In this document: piece after piece, positions 27,401 to 35,360 of the stretch | How positions within the stretch are numbered: the stretch's first letter is position 1 | Layout: every line of letters begins with the position of its first letter | NCBI GenBank assembly: GCA_900078775.1 | Contig: LT549889.1 | Span: forward strand, 5,642,001 to 5,706,000 | Reading direction: 5' to 3' | Length of the DNA stretch: 64,000 nucleotides | Source: Mycolicibacterium aurum | GTDB lineage: Bacteria > Actinomycetota > Actinomycetes > Mycobacteriales > Mycobacteriaceae | Notes under the pieces: generated by a model | The model's database searches: none | Seen by the model: the letters and a program-made list of their open reading frames with translations, nothing else | Told to the model about the DNA's origin: nothing | Position numbers and translations under genes: made by a program

Positions 27401-27811
27401 ATCCGAACGCGATTCGCCGGTAAGCCATTTGAGCACCAGGCCGGTGATCGACCGGCCGGTGTTGCTGGTATAGGTCACCGCGACCGCGGACCAGGTGGTG
27501 CCCTCACCGCGCAGGTACATCACCTGGCTGACGCCGTTGTCGCTGCGCTGGCCCCACGCGCCGCGCACATACTTGTCCACGGTCCGTCGCCCGGCGCTCG
27601 ACCCAGCGGCGGTGTTGTCGCCCGAGGCGTTGAAGTTACGCCGGTTGAACGGCAGGAAGCCGAGCGAGATGGCGTCCAGCAGTGAAGATTTACCGCTGCC
27701 AGACCCGCCGGCGATCAGTGAGCCACCGGCGTTGATGGGCACCGAGTGGTATCCGTCGAAGACGCCCCAGTTGATCACCTGCAGCCGGGAGAGATGGAAC
27801 TGCTCGCTCAT
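24473..27811 (-). CDS. jetC: SMC-like ATPase of a Wadjet/MksBEF-type condensin (JetC/MksB)
   Basis: The motor subunit of a condensin-like complex that in Wadjet systems extrudes DNA loops and restricts plasmids. The 1112-aa protein has Walker A GGSGSGKSS at residues 35-43, long coiled-coil regions (about 290-450 and 600-900) flanking a hinge-like middle (about 460-600), the ABC signature NSGGEQEKL near 985 and Walker B FAQLMLDEAFSKSD near 1025. ATG 27811 overlaps the jetB stop (ATGA). Order A-B-C and sizes match type I Wadjet; the usual jetD is absent downstream. Confidence 0.9.
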   Translation of the reverse strand: MSEQFHLSRLQVINWGVFDGYHSVPINAGGSLIAGGSGSGKSSLLDAISLGFLPFNRRNFNASGDNTAAGSSAGRRTVDKYVRGAWGQRSDNGVSQVMYLRGEGTTWSAVAVTYTSNTGRSITGLVLKWLTGESRSDSSSRFVLGDGDLDIEEVCNRWAAGRFDTGVFKDKWRFTTKVESQYLAQLYAAIGIRASEAAQQLLGKAKSLKSVGGLEQFVRDFMLDEPDSVARLPEALKQIDPLVEARELLAVAQRKRKILGDIESVQQRYASESSDLGIIDLVDMQMVRAYTDHVRLQLCPAEIENLDNIIDQLENEYGDLTRQLNLAKAEGDSLNAQISGASTNVGPLQSQVAAAEAQAEEIARRRAAYAEMVTVHGVPVPDSADEFWNLREDLSKQAAGLAVKLDRGREASTDAEYAQKAARIARDHAAKELKRVEHVGSALPEFAVTMREYICAAVGVDPSTLPYVAELMDLRPEESRWRAAVEKVLRSVGLRLLVPDEHYAKVLRFVNENNMRGRLALHHVRVNPPSREPEPNTLAGKLFVVSPDHPCAPEALDILSAAGDHICVDTPDLFPRFRRAVTDTGLYKDSDRLAIKDDRRPLKPSEYIYQGDIGAKLDALTAELAEAEHVFEQAREAADDIAAERQQWRDRAAACKAICEQFPQWSQIDTETAEGHAERLREQFDLLMADNPDVEALSVRAEECWNDIQTLMTRRGAIATRRDELDGRRTRLMDLQDRLAPPAVSEAADELLRRYSAEIPVQLELLNPEPHREALFAAIRRERDQLTESRRRSYEELARIIATFDTTFPDAIPNDSEDFDERVHDYVAVCRHIDERELPDAYERMMRLITEQAPDAILTLHRVAEQETRRIAEQIERVNTGLGAVEFNRGTRLTLRATPRSLAAVSELTDIVKAISRRIAEVGLGDKKAILEQYADILKLRNRLASTTPEDRAWTRDALDVRNRFTFDCAEWDVHTDELIRTHSNAGDNSGGEQEKLMAFCLAGALSFNLANPDSGDNKPVFAQLMLDEAFSKSDPQFASQALQAFRKFGFQLVIVATVQNATTIQPYIDGVVMVSKTEATGRNARPVASVTTKTISDFTALKRELKVPEPV

Positions 27812-28482
27812 TCCGAACCACCCTTCACGAGCTGCTCGAACTGCTGCTGCAGTTCGGTGATGACCGAGGCCGTCATGATCGCGGTGATCACCGGGCTCAC
27901 GGTGTAGCTGTCCTCGTCGTCGCGGGTCTTGCGCAGGATGTCCAGGCCGGCCAGCCGGGCGATCGCCGCGTCGATCCGCGCGGTGAAGGTGACGGTGTCC
28001 CGGTCGGTGTCGTTGAGCACCCCGGAGAACAGGCCGTGGATCTCGTCGCGGGTGATCAGGAAGCTGACATCCCCACCGGCACGCATCATCTGGGCCAGGT
28101 GCAGCGCCAGGATGGAGTCGTAGGTGCCCAGCGGCTCGCGCCGCAGCAGCTTGATGCCCCTGGTCGATTCGTAGCGGGCCTGCTCCACATAGGCGATGTC
28201 CACGCCCTCGGCGATGCGCAGCTGCAGGTCGAGCTCGGAGAGCCGCACCGCCAGGTCGGAGCGGTACTCGATGATCCAGCTGTAGACGTCGCGGTCGGAT
28301 TCGGCGCTGATGTAGCGGCGGGTCAGCAGATGCTGCAGGGCCCAGCAGGCCCGGTCGGGCAGGGCACTGACATCACCGTCGAAGCGCGGGCGGCGGGGCC
28401 GGTTCGGATGGCTGCCACCCGAACCGGTGCGGTCGACCTCCGGCAGGGAGGCGAAGTCGATATCGGACTCCGGTGTCGTCAC
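27808..28482 (-). CDS. jetB: DUF4194 condensin accessory subunit (JetB/MksE)
   Basis: A 224-aa tandem winged-helix protein, the MksE/KITE-like partner that binds the kleisin. Features: disordered Pro/Arg-rich head (residues 10-35), ACWALQHLLTRRYIS near 46, the family segment GIKLLRREPLGTYDSIL (about 110-126) and a C-terminal DEDSYTVSPVI winged-helix strand. GTG start overlaps the jetA stop as GTGA, and its stop overlaps jetC, giving tight translational coupling and presumably fixed stoichiometry. Confidence 0.88.
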   Translation of the reverse strand: MTTPESDIDFASLPEVDRTGSGGSHPNRPRRPRFDGDVSALPDRACWALQHLLTRRYISAESDRDVYSWIIEYRSDLAVRLSELDLQLRIAEGVDIAYVEQARYESTRGIKLLRREPLGTYDSILALHLAQMMRAGGDVSFLITRDEIHGLFSGVLNDTDRDTVTFTARIDAAIARLAGLDILRKTRDDEDSYTVSPVITAIMTASVITELQQQFEQLVKGGSE

Positions 28483-29891
28483 GACGCACCCTCCAGGACG
28501 GGTTCGGTGAACATCAGGTGCGGAACCTCCATTTCGCGGTCATGGCCGTCCAGCGAATGGAACCGGACCGTGACAGGCGGTGCGACCGCCGTGTTCGGCT
28601 GCTTGAGCGCCCACGACCAGAGCACGATCACATGACCCAGATACGGCGTGTCCAGCATCTCCAACGCCTCCGGAAGTGACACCGGCAGAGAGGAATTGAG
28701 CATCTGGGTGAGCGCGGGCGCATCCACCTGGGTGGTCAGCGAGGAGAAGGTGGACAGATCCACCTCGCCCACGGCCGGCTCGGCGGGCTTGGGTGCGGAC
28801 AGGTCGTTGATCCGGAAGCTGAGCGCGCCGACCGAGCTGATGGCGTGCCGGGCCAGCGGTACCTCGATGTCCAGGCGCGAGTCGGTGAGCGACTCCTTGA
28901 GCAGTGCCCGGGCGGCACCGATGGCCTCGTTGAGCTGACGGGCCACCCCGCGGGTCTGTTCCAGGGTGCCGAAGGCGGTGAACCGCTTGACCCGCTGGGC
29001 GCAGCGCTGCTGGATGCGCTCCACCTCGTCGATCTGATGCCCGACCAGCTCGAAGAACCCGGCCATCACCTTGCGTAGGGCCGGGTCGAGTTCGGGCAGC
29101 GTGGAGGCGACGGTGGCGATGTCGGCCTCGAACTCGGCGCGCTGTTCGGGGTCGTTGATCATCCGCATGAACGCCCGGTGCGAGTCGCGGCCCGCGGAGT
29201 CCCAGGCGGCCTGGTAGTCGGCGTACATCTGGCGCTGCCGGTCCCGGTACTCGACGTTGGTGTCGATCGGGTCGTCCAGGGCGGCGGTGGCCTGCTCGAT
29301 CATGGTGCCGTACAAGCCGATATCGGTGATCAGCCGTTCCATCTGCAGGGCGATGGCGCGGGCCTCGTCGTACATGGCTGTGACATCGGGCTCGGGTCGC
29401 AACCCGGCGTCGAGCTCGTCCAGCTCGGCCTGCAGGGCGGCGATCTCGGCCTCGATGCCGGCCCGGATCCGGTCCGGGTCGTCACCGACCCGGATGGCGA
29501 CCTGCTTGAGCCGGGAGGCGATGCCGTTGATGGAGCCGCCGGTGGCGATGGTGTCGTTGCGGCGCATCCCGCGCACGAAATCCAGGGCGCGGCGCGCGTC
29601 CTGGGTGAGGTAGCAGACGTTGCGCTCGCCGCCCTGGTGTTGGGAGGCGACCCGGTGCAGCCAGCCCTGGCTGGCCCATGACTTGATCAGCGCCAGCCCG
29701 GACTGCTCACCGGTCTCGTGCAGCGCCTCCAGGTCGCGTTCCAGGCGCACCACCAGGTCGGTCTCGCCGACCAGCCCGTCCAGCAGGTGGCGTTCCATCA
29801 GGGTGGCGTACACCGCGAGATTGGAGGTGGCCAGCAGTCGCAGCGCGCGCGAGCCCTGCACCTCGCGGTTGGCCTCGAGTAACTCACGCAT
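28479..29891 (-). CDS. jetA: DUF3375 condensin kleisin-like subunit (JetA/MksF)
   Basis: A 470-aa protein of the DUF3375 family, the kleisin that would bridge the JetC heads. N-terminal winged-helix region (SRALRLLATSNLAVYATLM, about residues 13-31; LTQDARRALDFVRGM near 98), long helical middle (about 120-330), C-terminal domain with TPYLGHVIVLWSWAL and MEVPHL. ATG 29891 gives a normal family N terminus; an upstream ATG at 29918 is possible. It overlaps the acetyltransferase 3' end by 8 bp. Confidence 0.88.
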   Translation of the reverse strand: MRELLEANREVQGSRALRLLATSNLAVYATLMERHLLDGLVGETDLVVRLERDLEALHETGEQSGLALIKSWASQGWLHRVASQHQGGERNVCYLTQDARRALDFVRGMRRNDTIATGGSINGIASRLKQVAIRVGDDPDRIRAGIEAEIAALQAELDELDAGLRPEPDVTAMYDEARAIALQMERLITDIGLYGTMIEQATAALDDPIDTNVEYRDRQRQMYADYQAAWDSAGRDSHRAFMRMINDPEQRAEFEADIATVASTLPELDPALRKVMAGFFELVGHQIDEVERIQQRCAQRVKRFTAFGTLEQTRGVARQLNEAIGAARALLKESLTDSRLDIEVPLARHAISSVGALSFRINDLSAPKPAEPAVGEVDLSTFSSLTTQVDAPALTQMLNSSLPVSLPEALEMLDTPYLGHVIVLWSWALKQPNTAVAPPVTVRFHSLDGHDREMEVPHLMFTEPVLEGAS

Positions 29892-30789
29892 GGGGCACGA
29901 GGCTATCTGCGCGGACATAGCGGTGCCGATGGTGCAGCCGGTAACCGAGCGTCCGGTACAGCTCCAGGGCGGCCGCGTTCTCGTCGAGCACCTGGACGTA
30001 GGCGCGGGTCGCGCCCTGGTCGGCACCCCAGGACTGCAGTGCCGCGCAGATCGCGCGGGCCAGTCCGGTGCGCCGGGCGCCCTCGGCGACACGCACGCAC
30101 GACACGCCGAGCCAGCGGGTGCCGTCGGGTGCGGTGGTCACCGCGCCGCGGCCGACCGCCCGGACATCTCCCGTCGCTGCGCCCGCCCCGCCCGGCAGCG
30201 CGGCGAACGCCACGGTGCCGTCCAGCACGGCGGTCAGCACGGCGGCCGGGACGTCGCGTTCGTAGACGCCCAGCCATTCCGGGGACGGCGCCGGGGTCAG
30301 CGTGGCGGCGCCGGGGTCGGCGGGGGACAGGTCGCGGACCAGCACCCGGTTGGCCTTGATGCCCGGGGCCTTGATCGGCAACAACCGCTCGGGCAGGGCC
30401 AGCCAGGGCTCCAGGTCGCGGGCCGCATACCAGCCGATGATCTCGGGCAGGGACTGCGCCGAGGACGAGAACAGCAGCGGCACTGCGGAATTCGCTCGGC
30501 TGGTGTGACCGTGCGCGGCACGCAGCAGCCAGCCGTCGCACCAGTGCTGTTCGGTGCCGGGCCAGGCCAGCGCCGCGGCGTGCTCGAGTGCGCGGATCTC
30601 GGAGTTGCGCACCGGGGTGTGCGAGAGCTCACGCACCGACACCACATCGGCGGGGTCGATCTCGACGACCTCGCCGGATTTGGTGCGCACCATCACCACG
30701 GGGTCGGTTGCCTCCAGATGCCCGACGACGTCGTTCAGACCGTCGGGTATCCGGTATCGCAGGGACACCCTGGCGCCCAGGGACGCCAC
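29884..30789 (-). CDS. GNAT-family N-acetyltransferase (Rv0428c-type)
   Basis: A 301-aa protein: an N-terminal SH3/Sm-like beta segment of about 60 residues (GARVSLRYRIPDG, EVVEIDPADVV), then a linker and a C-terminal GNAT domain with the acetyl-CoA loop VRVAEGARRTGLARAI (about residues 228-243) and the closing ENAAALELYRTLGY motif. GTG start 3 bp after def. Length equals that recalled for M. tuberculosis Rv0428c (302 aa). Acceptor unknown; in mycobacteria it lies between def and xthA. Confidence 0.85.
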   Translation of the reverse strand: MASLGARVSLRYRIPDGLNDVVGHLEATDPVVMVRTKSGEVVEIDPADVVSVRELSHTPVRNSEIRALEHAAALAWPGTEQHWCDGWLLRAAHGHTSRANSAVPLLFSSSAQSLPEIIGWYAARDLEPWLALPERLLPIKAPGIKANRVLVRDLSPADPGAATLTPAPSPEWLGVYERDVPAAVLTAVLDGTVAFAALPGGAGAATGDVRAVGRGAVTTAPDGTRWLGVSCVRVAEGARRTGLARAICAALQSWGADQGATRAYVQVLDENAAALELYRTLGYRLHHRHRYVRADSLVPHA

Positions 30790-30792
30790 TTT

Positions 30793-31386
30793 CTAGTGGC
30801 CGAAGGGGTCGGGATCCTCGCCGGGCAGCCAGCTCAGTCCGGGCACACCCCACTTGTTGGACTTGACCATCCGCTTCGCGGCGCGGGCATGCCGGCCGAT
30901 CAGACTGTCGAGGTAGGTGAATCCGTCCAGGTGCCGGGTTTCGTGCTGCAGCATCCGGGCGAACAGGCCGGTGCCCTCCAGCGTGATCGGGGTGCCGTCG
31001 GCGTCCAGGCCGGTGACCCGCGCCCAGGACGCCCGACCGGTCGGGAAGGATTCGCCGGGCACCGACAGGCAGCCCTCGTCATCGTCGTCCGGGTCGGGCA
31101 TGGTCTCGGGGACCTCGGAGGTCTCCAGCACCGGGTTGATGACCACGCCGCGGCGGCGCGCGGTCTGGCCGCGGTCCTCGGCGCAGTCGTAGACGAAGAC
31201 GCGCTCGGTGCGACCGATCTGGTTGGCCGCCAACCCGACACCGTTGGCGGCGTCCATCGTGTCGAACATGTCGGCGATCAGTTCGGCCAGGCCGGCCGGC
31301 AGGGAACCGTCGGCGCCGACGGGCACCGGAGTGGTCGGGGTATGCAGGACCGGGTCTCCCACGATGCGGATTGGTACGACAGCCAC
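30793..31386 (-). CDS. def: Peptide deformylase
   Basis: Removes the N-formyl group from nascent proteins. The 197-aa sequence has all three motifs: GVGLAANQIG (about residues 49-58), EGCLSVPG (about 104-111) and the metal-binding QHETRHLDG (HExxH, about 147-155). GTG start. The mycobacterial insertion between motifs 1 and 2 (acidic PDPDDDDEG) is present. First gene of a - strand unit running through the acetyltransferase, jetABC and xthA. Confidence 0.96.
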   Translation of the reverse strand: MAVVPIRIVGDPVLHTPTTPVPVGADGSLPAGLAELIADMFDTMDAANGVGLAANQIGRTERVFVYDCAEDRGQTARRRGVVINPVLETSEVPETMPDPDDDDEGCLSVPGESFPTGRASWARVTGLDADGTPITLEGTGLFARMLQHETRHLDGFTYLDSLIGRHARAAKRMVKSNKWGVPGLSWLPGEDPDPFGH

Positions 31387-31514
31387 GATTGGTTAGCTTA
31401 GTCAGCGCGACGCGCGGGTAACGATCACGCCTCAATTCCCGGGGGCGTGATTGAATGAGCGAGCGAACCACACAATTGTCATTTGCGAGTTATCGGAAGG
31501 GTCCAAACAGCGAT

Positions 31515-31823
31515 ATGGATGGCGCCATCGCGCGGACCGGCCAATCCGGGGACGACTCCGAACCCGCGGACGGGCTGACCCGCCGCGAACACGACATCCT
31601 GGCGTTCGAACGCCAGTGGTGGAAATACGCGGGGTCGAAAGAAGACGCCATCAAGGAGCTCTTCTCGATGTCGGCGACGCGGTACTACCAGGTGCTCAAC
31701 GCGCTGGTGGACCGCCCCGAGGCGCTTGCCGCCGACCCGATGCTGGTCAAGCGGCTGCGCAGGGTGCGGGCAAGTCGACAGAAGGCGAAGGCGGCCCGGC
31801 GGCTCGGCTTCGACATCACCTGA
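31515..31823 (+). CDS. DUF3263 protein (Rv0430-type)
   Basis: A 102-aa helical protein with the DUF3263 core (LTRREHDILAFERQWWKY, KEELFSMSATRYYQ-like region, then a basic VKRLRRVRASRQKAKAARR tail), probably nucleic-acid binding. ATG 31515 gives the length remembered for M. tuberculosis Rv0430 (102 aa). The frame is also open from an ATG at 31455, which would add 20 residues beginning with a repeat-like ATGAGCGAGCG sequence. It precedes virR by 18 bp. Confidence 0.82.
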   Translation: MDGAIARTGQSGDDSEPADGLTRREHDILAFERQWWKYAGSKEDAIKELFSMSATRYYQVLNALVDRPEALAADPMLVKRLRRVRASRQKAKAARRLGFDIT

Positions 31824-31841
31824 GCCGTTAGGCTTGCCCCG

Positions 31842-32306
31842 ATGAACCAGCGAGACTCTTCCGGGCTGCCCTTGCGCGCCATGGTGATGGTGCTGCTCTT
31901 CCTCGGCGTGGTGTTCCTGCTGGTTGCACTCCAGTACCTGGGCCCCGACGATGACGGGGACAGCGACGCCGCCGTGGTGAGTACCACCACCAGCAGCGCC
32001 ACCTCCAGTGCCAAGCCGTCTGCGGAACCGGAGCCCAAGGCCGAGGTGCGGGTGTTCAACATCTCCGAGGTGCCCGGCGCCGCCGAGAACGTGGCCACCC
32101 GGCTGAAGGACGCGGACTGGAACGTGACCGAGACCGGGAACCTCGTCCTGGAGGGCGTCCCGGTGACCACGGTGTACTTCGGTGAGGCCGAAGGGGAGCA
32201 GCAAGCCGCCGAAGCGGTGGGCGAATTGCTCGAAGCACCCGTCGAACCGCGGCGCCCCGAACTCGCGGAGCAACCACCGGGCGTCATCGTGGTGGTCACC
32301 GGCTAG
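31842..32306 (+). CDS. virR: VirR-like membrane-anchored LytR_C-domain protein
   Basis: A 154-aa single-pass protein: short cytoplasmic head, transmembrane helix at about residues 13-33, Ser/Thr/Pro-rich linker, and an extracytoplasmic LytR C-terminal domain (VRVFNISEVPGAAENVATRL onward). Position between the DUF3263 gene and sodC matches Rv0431 (VirR), which in M. tuberculosis influences envelope integrity and vesicle release. That role is transferred by synteny, not shown here. Confidence 0.85.
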   Translation: MNQRDSSGLPLRAMVMVLLFLGVVFLLVALQYLGPDDDGDSDAAVVSTTTSSATSSAKPSAEPEPKAEVRVFNISEVPGAAENVATRLKDADWNVTETGNLVLEGVPVTTVYFGEAEGEQQAAEAVGELLEAPVEPRRPELAEQPPGVIVVVTG

Positions 32307-32316
32307 GCTCTCGGGC

Positions 32317-32994
32317 ATGCCGATCTCAGCCTCGATTCGCCTTCTCGCCGCCGCTGCACTCATCGTGCCGATCGCCAGCGCGTGTGCACCCAACGAGCCG
32401 GTCGCAACGGAGCCCGGAACCACCCCACCGGTGTGGACCGGATCGCCCTCGCCGACGCCGACCGCAGGAGCCGGCCACGGCAGCGGCCACGGCGCCGCCA
32501 CCGGCAGCGGTGAGACCCTGACGGCGAACCTGGCATTGGTCGACGGCACCGAGGTGGCCACCGCCACCATCGAGTTCAACGACGATTACGCGACCGTGAC
32601 GGTCGAGACCACCACCGCGGGTGAACTCACCCCCGGCTTCCACGGCCTGCACATCCACCAGGTCGGCACCTGTGAGGGCGACTTCACCAGCGCCGGTGGC
32701 CACTTCCAGACCGAAGGGCACTCCGGGCACCCGTCCAGCGGCGACCTGAGCTCGCTGCAGGTCCGCAGCGACGGCTCGGCCAAGCTGGTCACCACCACCG
32801 ATGCGTTCACCGCCGAGGACCTGCTCGCGGGCTCCAAGACCGCGATCGTGATCCACGAGAAGGCCGACAACTTCGGCAACATTCCGGCTGAGAAGTACCA
32901 GCAGGTCAATGGCACCCCCGGTCCGGATCAGCAGACGCTGGCCACCGGTGACGCCGGCGGCCGGGTGGCCTGCGGTGTCCTCGCCGCGGGGTAA
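32317..32994 (+). CDS. sodC: Lipoprotein Cu,Zn superoxide dismutase
   Basis: Extracytoplasmic superoxide dismutase of 225 aa. Signal peptide with lipobox IASAC (Cys near residue 23), a Pro/Thr/Gly/His-rich linker, then the SOD fold with copper/zinc ligands visible in GFHGLHIHQVG, GGHFQTEGHSGHPSSGDL and the IVIHEKADNFG segment, and the disulfide region GGRVACGV at the C terminus. ATG 32317 is the only start giving a proper signal peptide. Its 3' end overlaps the next gene by 20 bp. Confidence 0.95.
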   Translation: MPISASIRLLAAAALIVPIASACAPNEPVATEPGTTPPVWTGSPSPTPTAGAGHGSGHGAATGSGETLTANLALVDGTEVATATIEFNDDYATVTVETTTAGELTPGFHGLHIHQVGTCEGDFTSAGGHFQTEGHSGHPSSGDLSSLQVRSDGSAKLVTTTDAFTAEDLLAGSKTAIVIHEKADNFGNIPAEKYQQVNGTPGPDQQTLATGDAGGRVACGVLAAG

Positions 32995-34108
32995 CCGCAC
33001 ACGAATCGACTTCGCCGGGTCGCCCCGGCCGACTGTCGGTGTCGAATGGGAATTCGCGCTCGTCGACTCCGGCACCCGTGACCTGAGCAACGAGGCCGCC
33101 GCGGTGATCGCCGAGATCGGCGAGACCCCGCATGTGCACAAGGAATTGCTGCGCAACACGGTCGAGGTCGTCACCGGGATCTGCGAGACGGTCCCGGAGG
33201 CGATGACCGACCTGCACGACACCCTGGTCCCGGTCCGCCGGATCGCCCGGGAACGCGGGATGGAACTATTCTGCGCGGGCACCCATCCGTTCGCCCAGTG
33301 GGAGATGCAACAGCTCACCGAGGGCGCGCGGTACGCCGAGTTGATCAAGCGCACCCAATGGTGGGGCCGGCAGATGCTGATCTGGGGTGTGCATGTGCAC
33401 GTCGGGATCTCGTCGGCGCACAAGGTGATGCCCATCATCACCTCGCTGCTGAACCACTATCCGCACCTGCTCGCGCTGTCGGCCTCCTCGCCCTACTGGG
33501 ACGGGGAGGACACCGGCTACGCGAGCAACCGGGCGATGATGTTCCAGCAGCTGCCCACCGCCGGTCTGCCCTTCCACTTCCAGAAGTGGTCGCACTTCGA
33601 ACGGTTCGTCGGTGACCAGAAGAAGACCGGGATCATCGATCACATGAACGAGATCCGGTGGGATATCAGGCCGTCACCGCATCTCGGGACCATCGAGGTA
33701 CGGATCTTCGACGGGGTGTCCAACATCGCCGAACTCGGTGCCCTGGTCGCGCTGACGCACTGCCTGATCGTGGACCTGGACCGCCGGCTGGACGCGGGTG
33801 AACAGCTGCCCACCATGCCGCCCTGGCATGTGCAGGAGAACAAGTGGCGCGCAGCGCGTTACGGGCTGGACGCGGAGATCATCCTGGACGCGGACAGCAA
33901 TGAGCGCCTCGTCACCGAGGACCTCGACGATCTGCTGACCCGGCTGCAGCCGGTCGCGGTCTCCCTGGGCTGCGCCGACGAGCTGGCCCGGGTGTCCGAC
34001 ATCTACCGGTACGGCGGCTCGTATCAGCGCCAGCGCCGTGTCGCCGAGGAGCACGACGGTGATCTGCGTGCCGTCGTCGACGCCCTGATCGGGGAACTGG
34101 TGCTCTGA
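32975..34108 (+). CDS. YbdK-family carboxylate-amine ligase (glutamate-cysteine ligase GCS2 type; Rv0433)
   Basis: ATP-dependent carboxylate-amine/thiol ligase fold. The 377-aa protein has the N-terminal GVEWEFALVD substrate-site motif (about residues 21-30), NTVEVVTGIC, HVHVGI and the metal-site EVRIFDG. GTG 32975 lies inside the end of sodC and gives the length expected from the M. tuberculosis orthologue (376 aa); earlier in-frame starts would run deep into sodC. Physiological substrates uncertain; mycothiol-producing bacteria do not need glutathione. Confidence 0.85.
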   Translation: MSSPRGNRTRIDFAGSPRPTVGVEWEFALVDSGTRDLSNEAAAVIAEIGETPHVHKELLRNTVEVVTGICETVPEAMTDLHDTLVPVRRIARERGMELFCAGTHPFAQWEMQQLTEGARYAELIKRTQWWGRQMLIWGVHVHVGISSAHKVMPIITSLLNHYPHLLALSASSPYWDGEDTGYASNRAMMFQQLPTAGLPFHFQKWSHFERFVGDQKKTGIIDHMNEIRWDIRPSPHLGTIEVRIFDGVSNIAELGALVALTHCLIVDLDRRLDAGEQLPTMPPWHVQENKWRAARYGLDAEIILDADSNERLVTEDLDDLLTRLQPVAVSLGCADELARVSDIYRYGGSYQRQRRVAEEHDGDLRAVVDALIGELVL

Positions 34109-34737
34109 TGTGGGTGACGCCGATGTTCCCGCTGGAAGTCGCCATGCTGCCCGGTGAGGAACTGCCGCTGCGCATCTTCGAACCGCGCTACAGCCAGATG
34201 ATCTCCGAATGCCTGGCCGGGGAACCGGAATTCGGCGTGGTGATGATCGAGGCCGGCCGCGAGGTCGGCGGCGGCGACATCCGCAGCGACATCGGGGTGC
34301 TGGCCCGCATCGTCGAGCACGCCGACCTGGGCGGGGGCCGGTATCGGTTGCGTTGCATGCTCGGTGAACGGATCCGGGTCACCGAATGGCTGGAGGATGC
34401 GCCCTATCCGCGGGCACACACCGTGCGGTGGCCCGACGAGCACGGGCCGACGGTGGCCGGCGCGGACATCGCGACCGTGGAGGACGCGGTGATGGCCCTG
34501 TTCGAGCGCATCGCACAGGCCCGGGACGCCACCCTGCCGCCGCGCGAGGAACTGCTCGGCGCGCCCGAACCCGGCCAGCAGCCCGGAGATCGGCTGTACG
34601 CGTTGGCCGCCCGGCTCCCGATCGGTCAGGCCGACCGGCATGCGGTGCTCGCTGCGCCCAGCGCGTGTGCGCGGCTGGAGGCGCTGCGCGAGGCCGTCGA
34701 GACGGTCGCGGCGATGGTGGAGTTCCAGCTCGGCTGA
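34108..34737 (+). CDS. LON substrate-binding-domain protein (Rv0434-type)
   Basis: A 209-aa protein consisting of only the Lon N-terminal (PUA-like) domain: MFPLEVAMLPGEELPLRIFEPRY at the N terminus and the helical half with LALAARLPI-type region near 170. It lacks AAA and protease domains, so it is not a Lon protease. The ATG shares one base with the preceding stop, indicating coupling to the ligase gene. Function unknown; may bind proteins or act as an adaptor. Confidence 0.85.
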   Translation: MWVTPMFPLEVAMLPGEELPLRIFEPRYSQMISECLAGEPEFGVVMIEAGREVGGGDIRSDIGVLARIVEHADLGGGRYRLRCMLGERIRVTEWLEDAPYPRAHTVRWPDEHGPTVAGADIATVEDAVMALFERIAQARDATLPPREELLGAPEPGQQPGDRLYALAARLPIGQADRHAVLAAPSACARLEALREAVETVAAMVEFQLG

Positions 34738-35082
34738 CTAGTCGGCGGGATCGGGGAACGGGTTGTTCGCCAGCTCGTCGGACACTACGCTCTCGCCGAC
34801 GTTCTGTTCCCGGTAGGCCAGCTGGCCGACCCGGTTGGCCACCACCGGCGCGGTGATGAGGGTGAAGAACCCGGCCAGGATGATCATGCCCACGTCGGGG
34901 TGCCCGCGCAGTCGGGTCGCGGCGCCGGCCAGCACCAGCAGCAGACCCAGCACCTGCGGCTTGCTGGCCGCGTGCATGCGGGTCAACGTGTCCGGGAAGC
35001 GCACCACGCCGATGGCCGCGGTCAGCGCCAGCGCCGACCCGCCCAGCACCAGGACCGCGGTGATGATGTCCGCGATGCTCAC
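34738..35082 (-). CDS. mrpG: Mrp antiporter subunit G
   Basis: A 114-aa membrane protein with three hydrophobic segments and the MnhG/MrpG signature IGVVRFPDTLTRMHAASKPQ-like block (about residues 25-44), required for the Mrp Na+/H+ antiporter complex. GTG start overlaps the mrpF stop (GTGA); longer upstream extensions would read through mrpF. Its TAG stop abuts the convergent LON-domain gene with no gap. Confidence 0.9.
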   Translation of the reverse strand: MSIADIITAVLVLGGSALALTAAIGVVRFPDTLTRMHAASKPQVLGLLLVLAGAATRLRGHPDVGMIILAGFFTLITAPVVANRVGQLAYREQNVGESVVSDELANNPFPDPAD

Positions 35083-35360
35083 CGGATCCTCCGGTCCGTG
35101 ATGAGTCGGTCCGGCACCCGGAAACGGGCGACGCTGACCGAGCCGACGAAACTGATCAACGCCAGCGCCGTCAGGCTGTAAGTCACGGTGCTGTCCAGGC
35201 TGAAGGCCGCCCACGTCCCGATGCCGCACATCGACACGGCGACAAAGGCATCCAGCGCCACCAGCCGGTCCAGGGTGCTCGGGCCGGCCAGCAGCCGGTA
35301 GACGGTGATAGCGGCGGCGGCCGACAGCATCACCGCCGCGGCGATCCACACCAGATGCAT
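35079..35360 (-). CDS. mrpF: Mrp antiporter subunit F
   Basis: A 93-aa protein with three hydrophobic helices and the MnhF/MrpF core (YRLLAGPSTLDRLVALDAFV, about residues 22-41). ATG 35360 shares a base with the mrpE stop (TGATG). Ion-translocating complex component in the cytoplasmic membrane. Confidence 0.9.
   Translation of the reverse strand: MHLVWIAAAVMLSAAAAITVYRLLAGPSTLDRLVALDAFVAVSMCGIGTWAAFSLDSTVTYSLTALALISFVGSVSVARFRVPDRLITDRRIR

Noticed and set aside
32975..34108. Interpretation of the YbdK-family gene as true glutathione-synthesis gshA
   Set aside because: The family is a weak or unrelated carboxylate-amine ligase and actinobacteria use mycothiol; no gshB partner is present.
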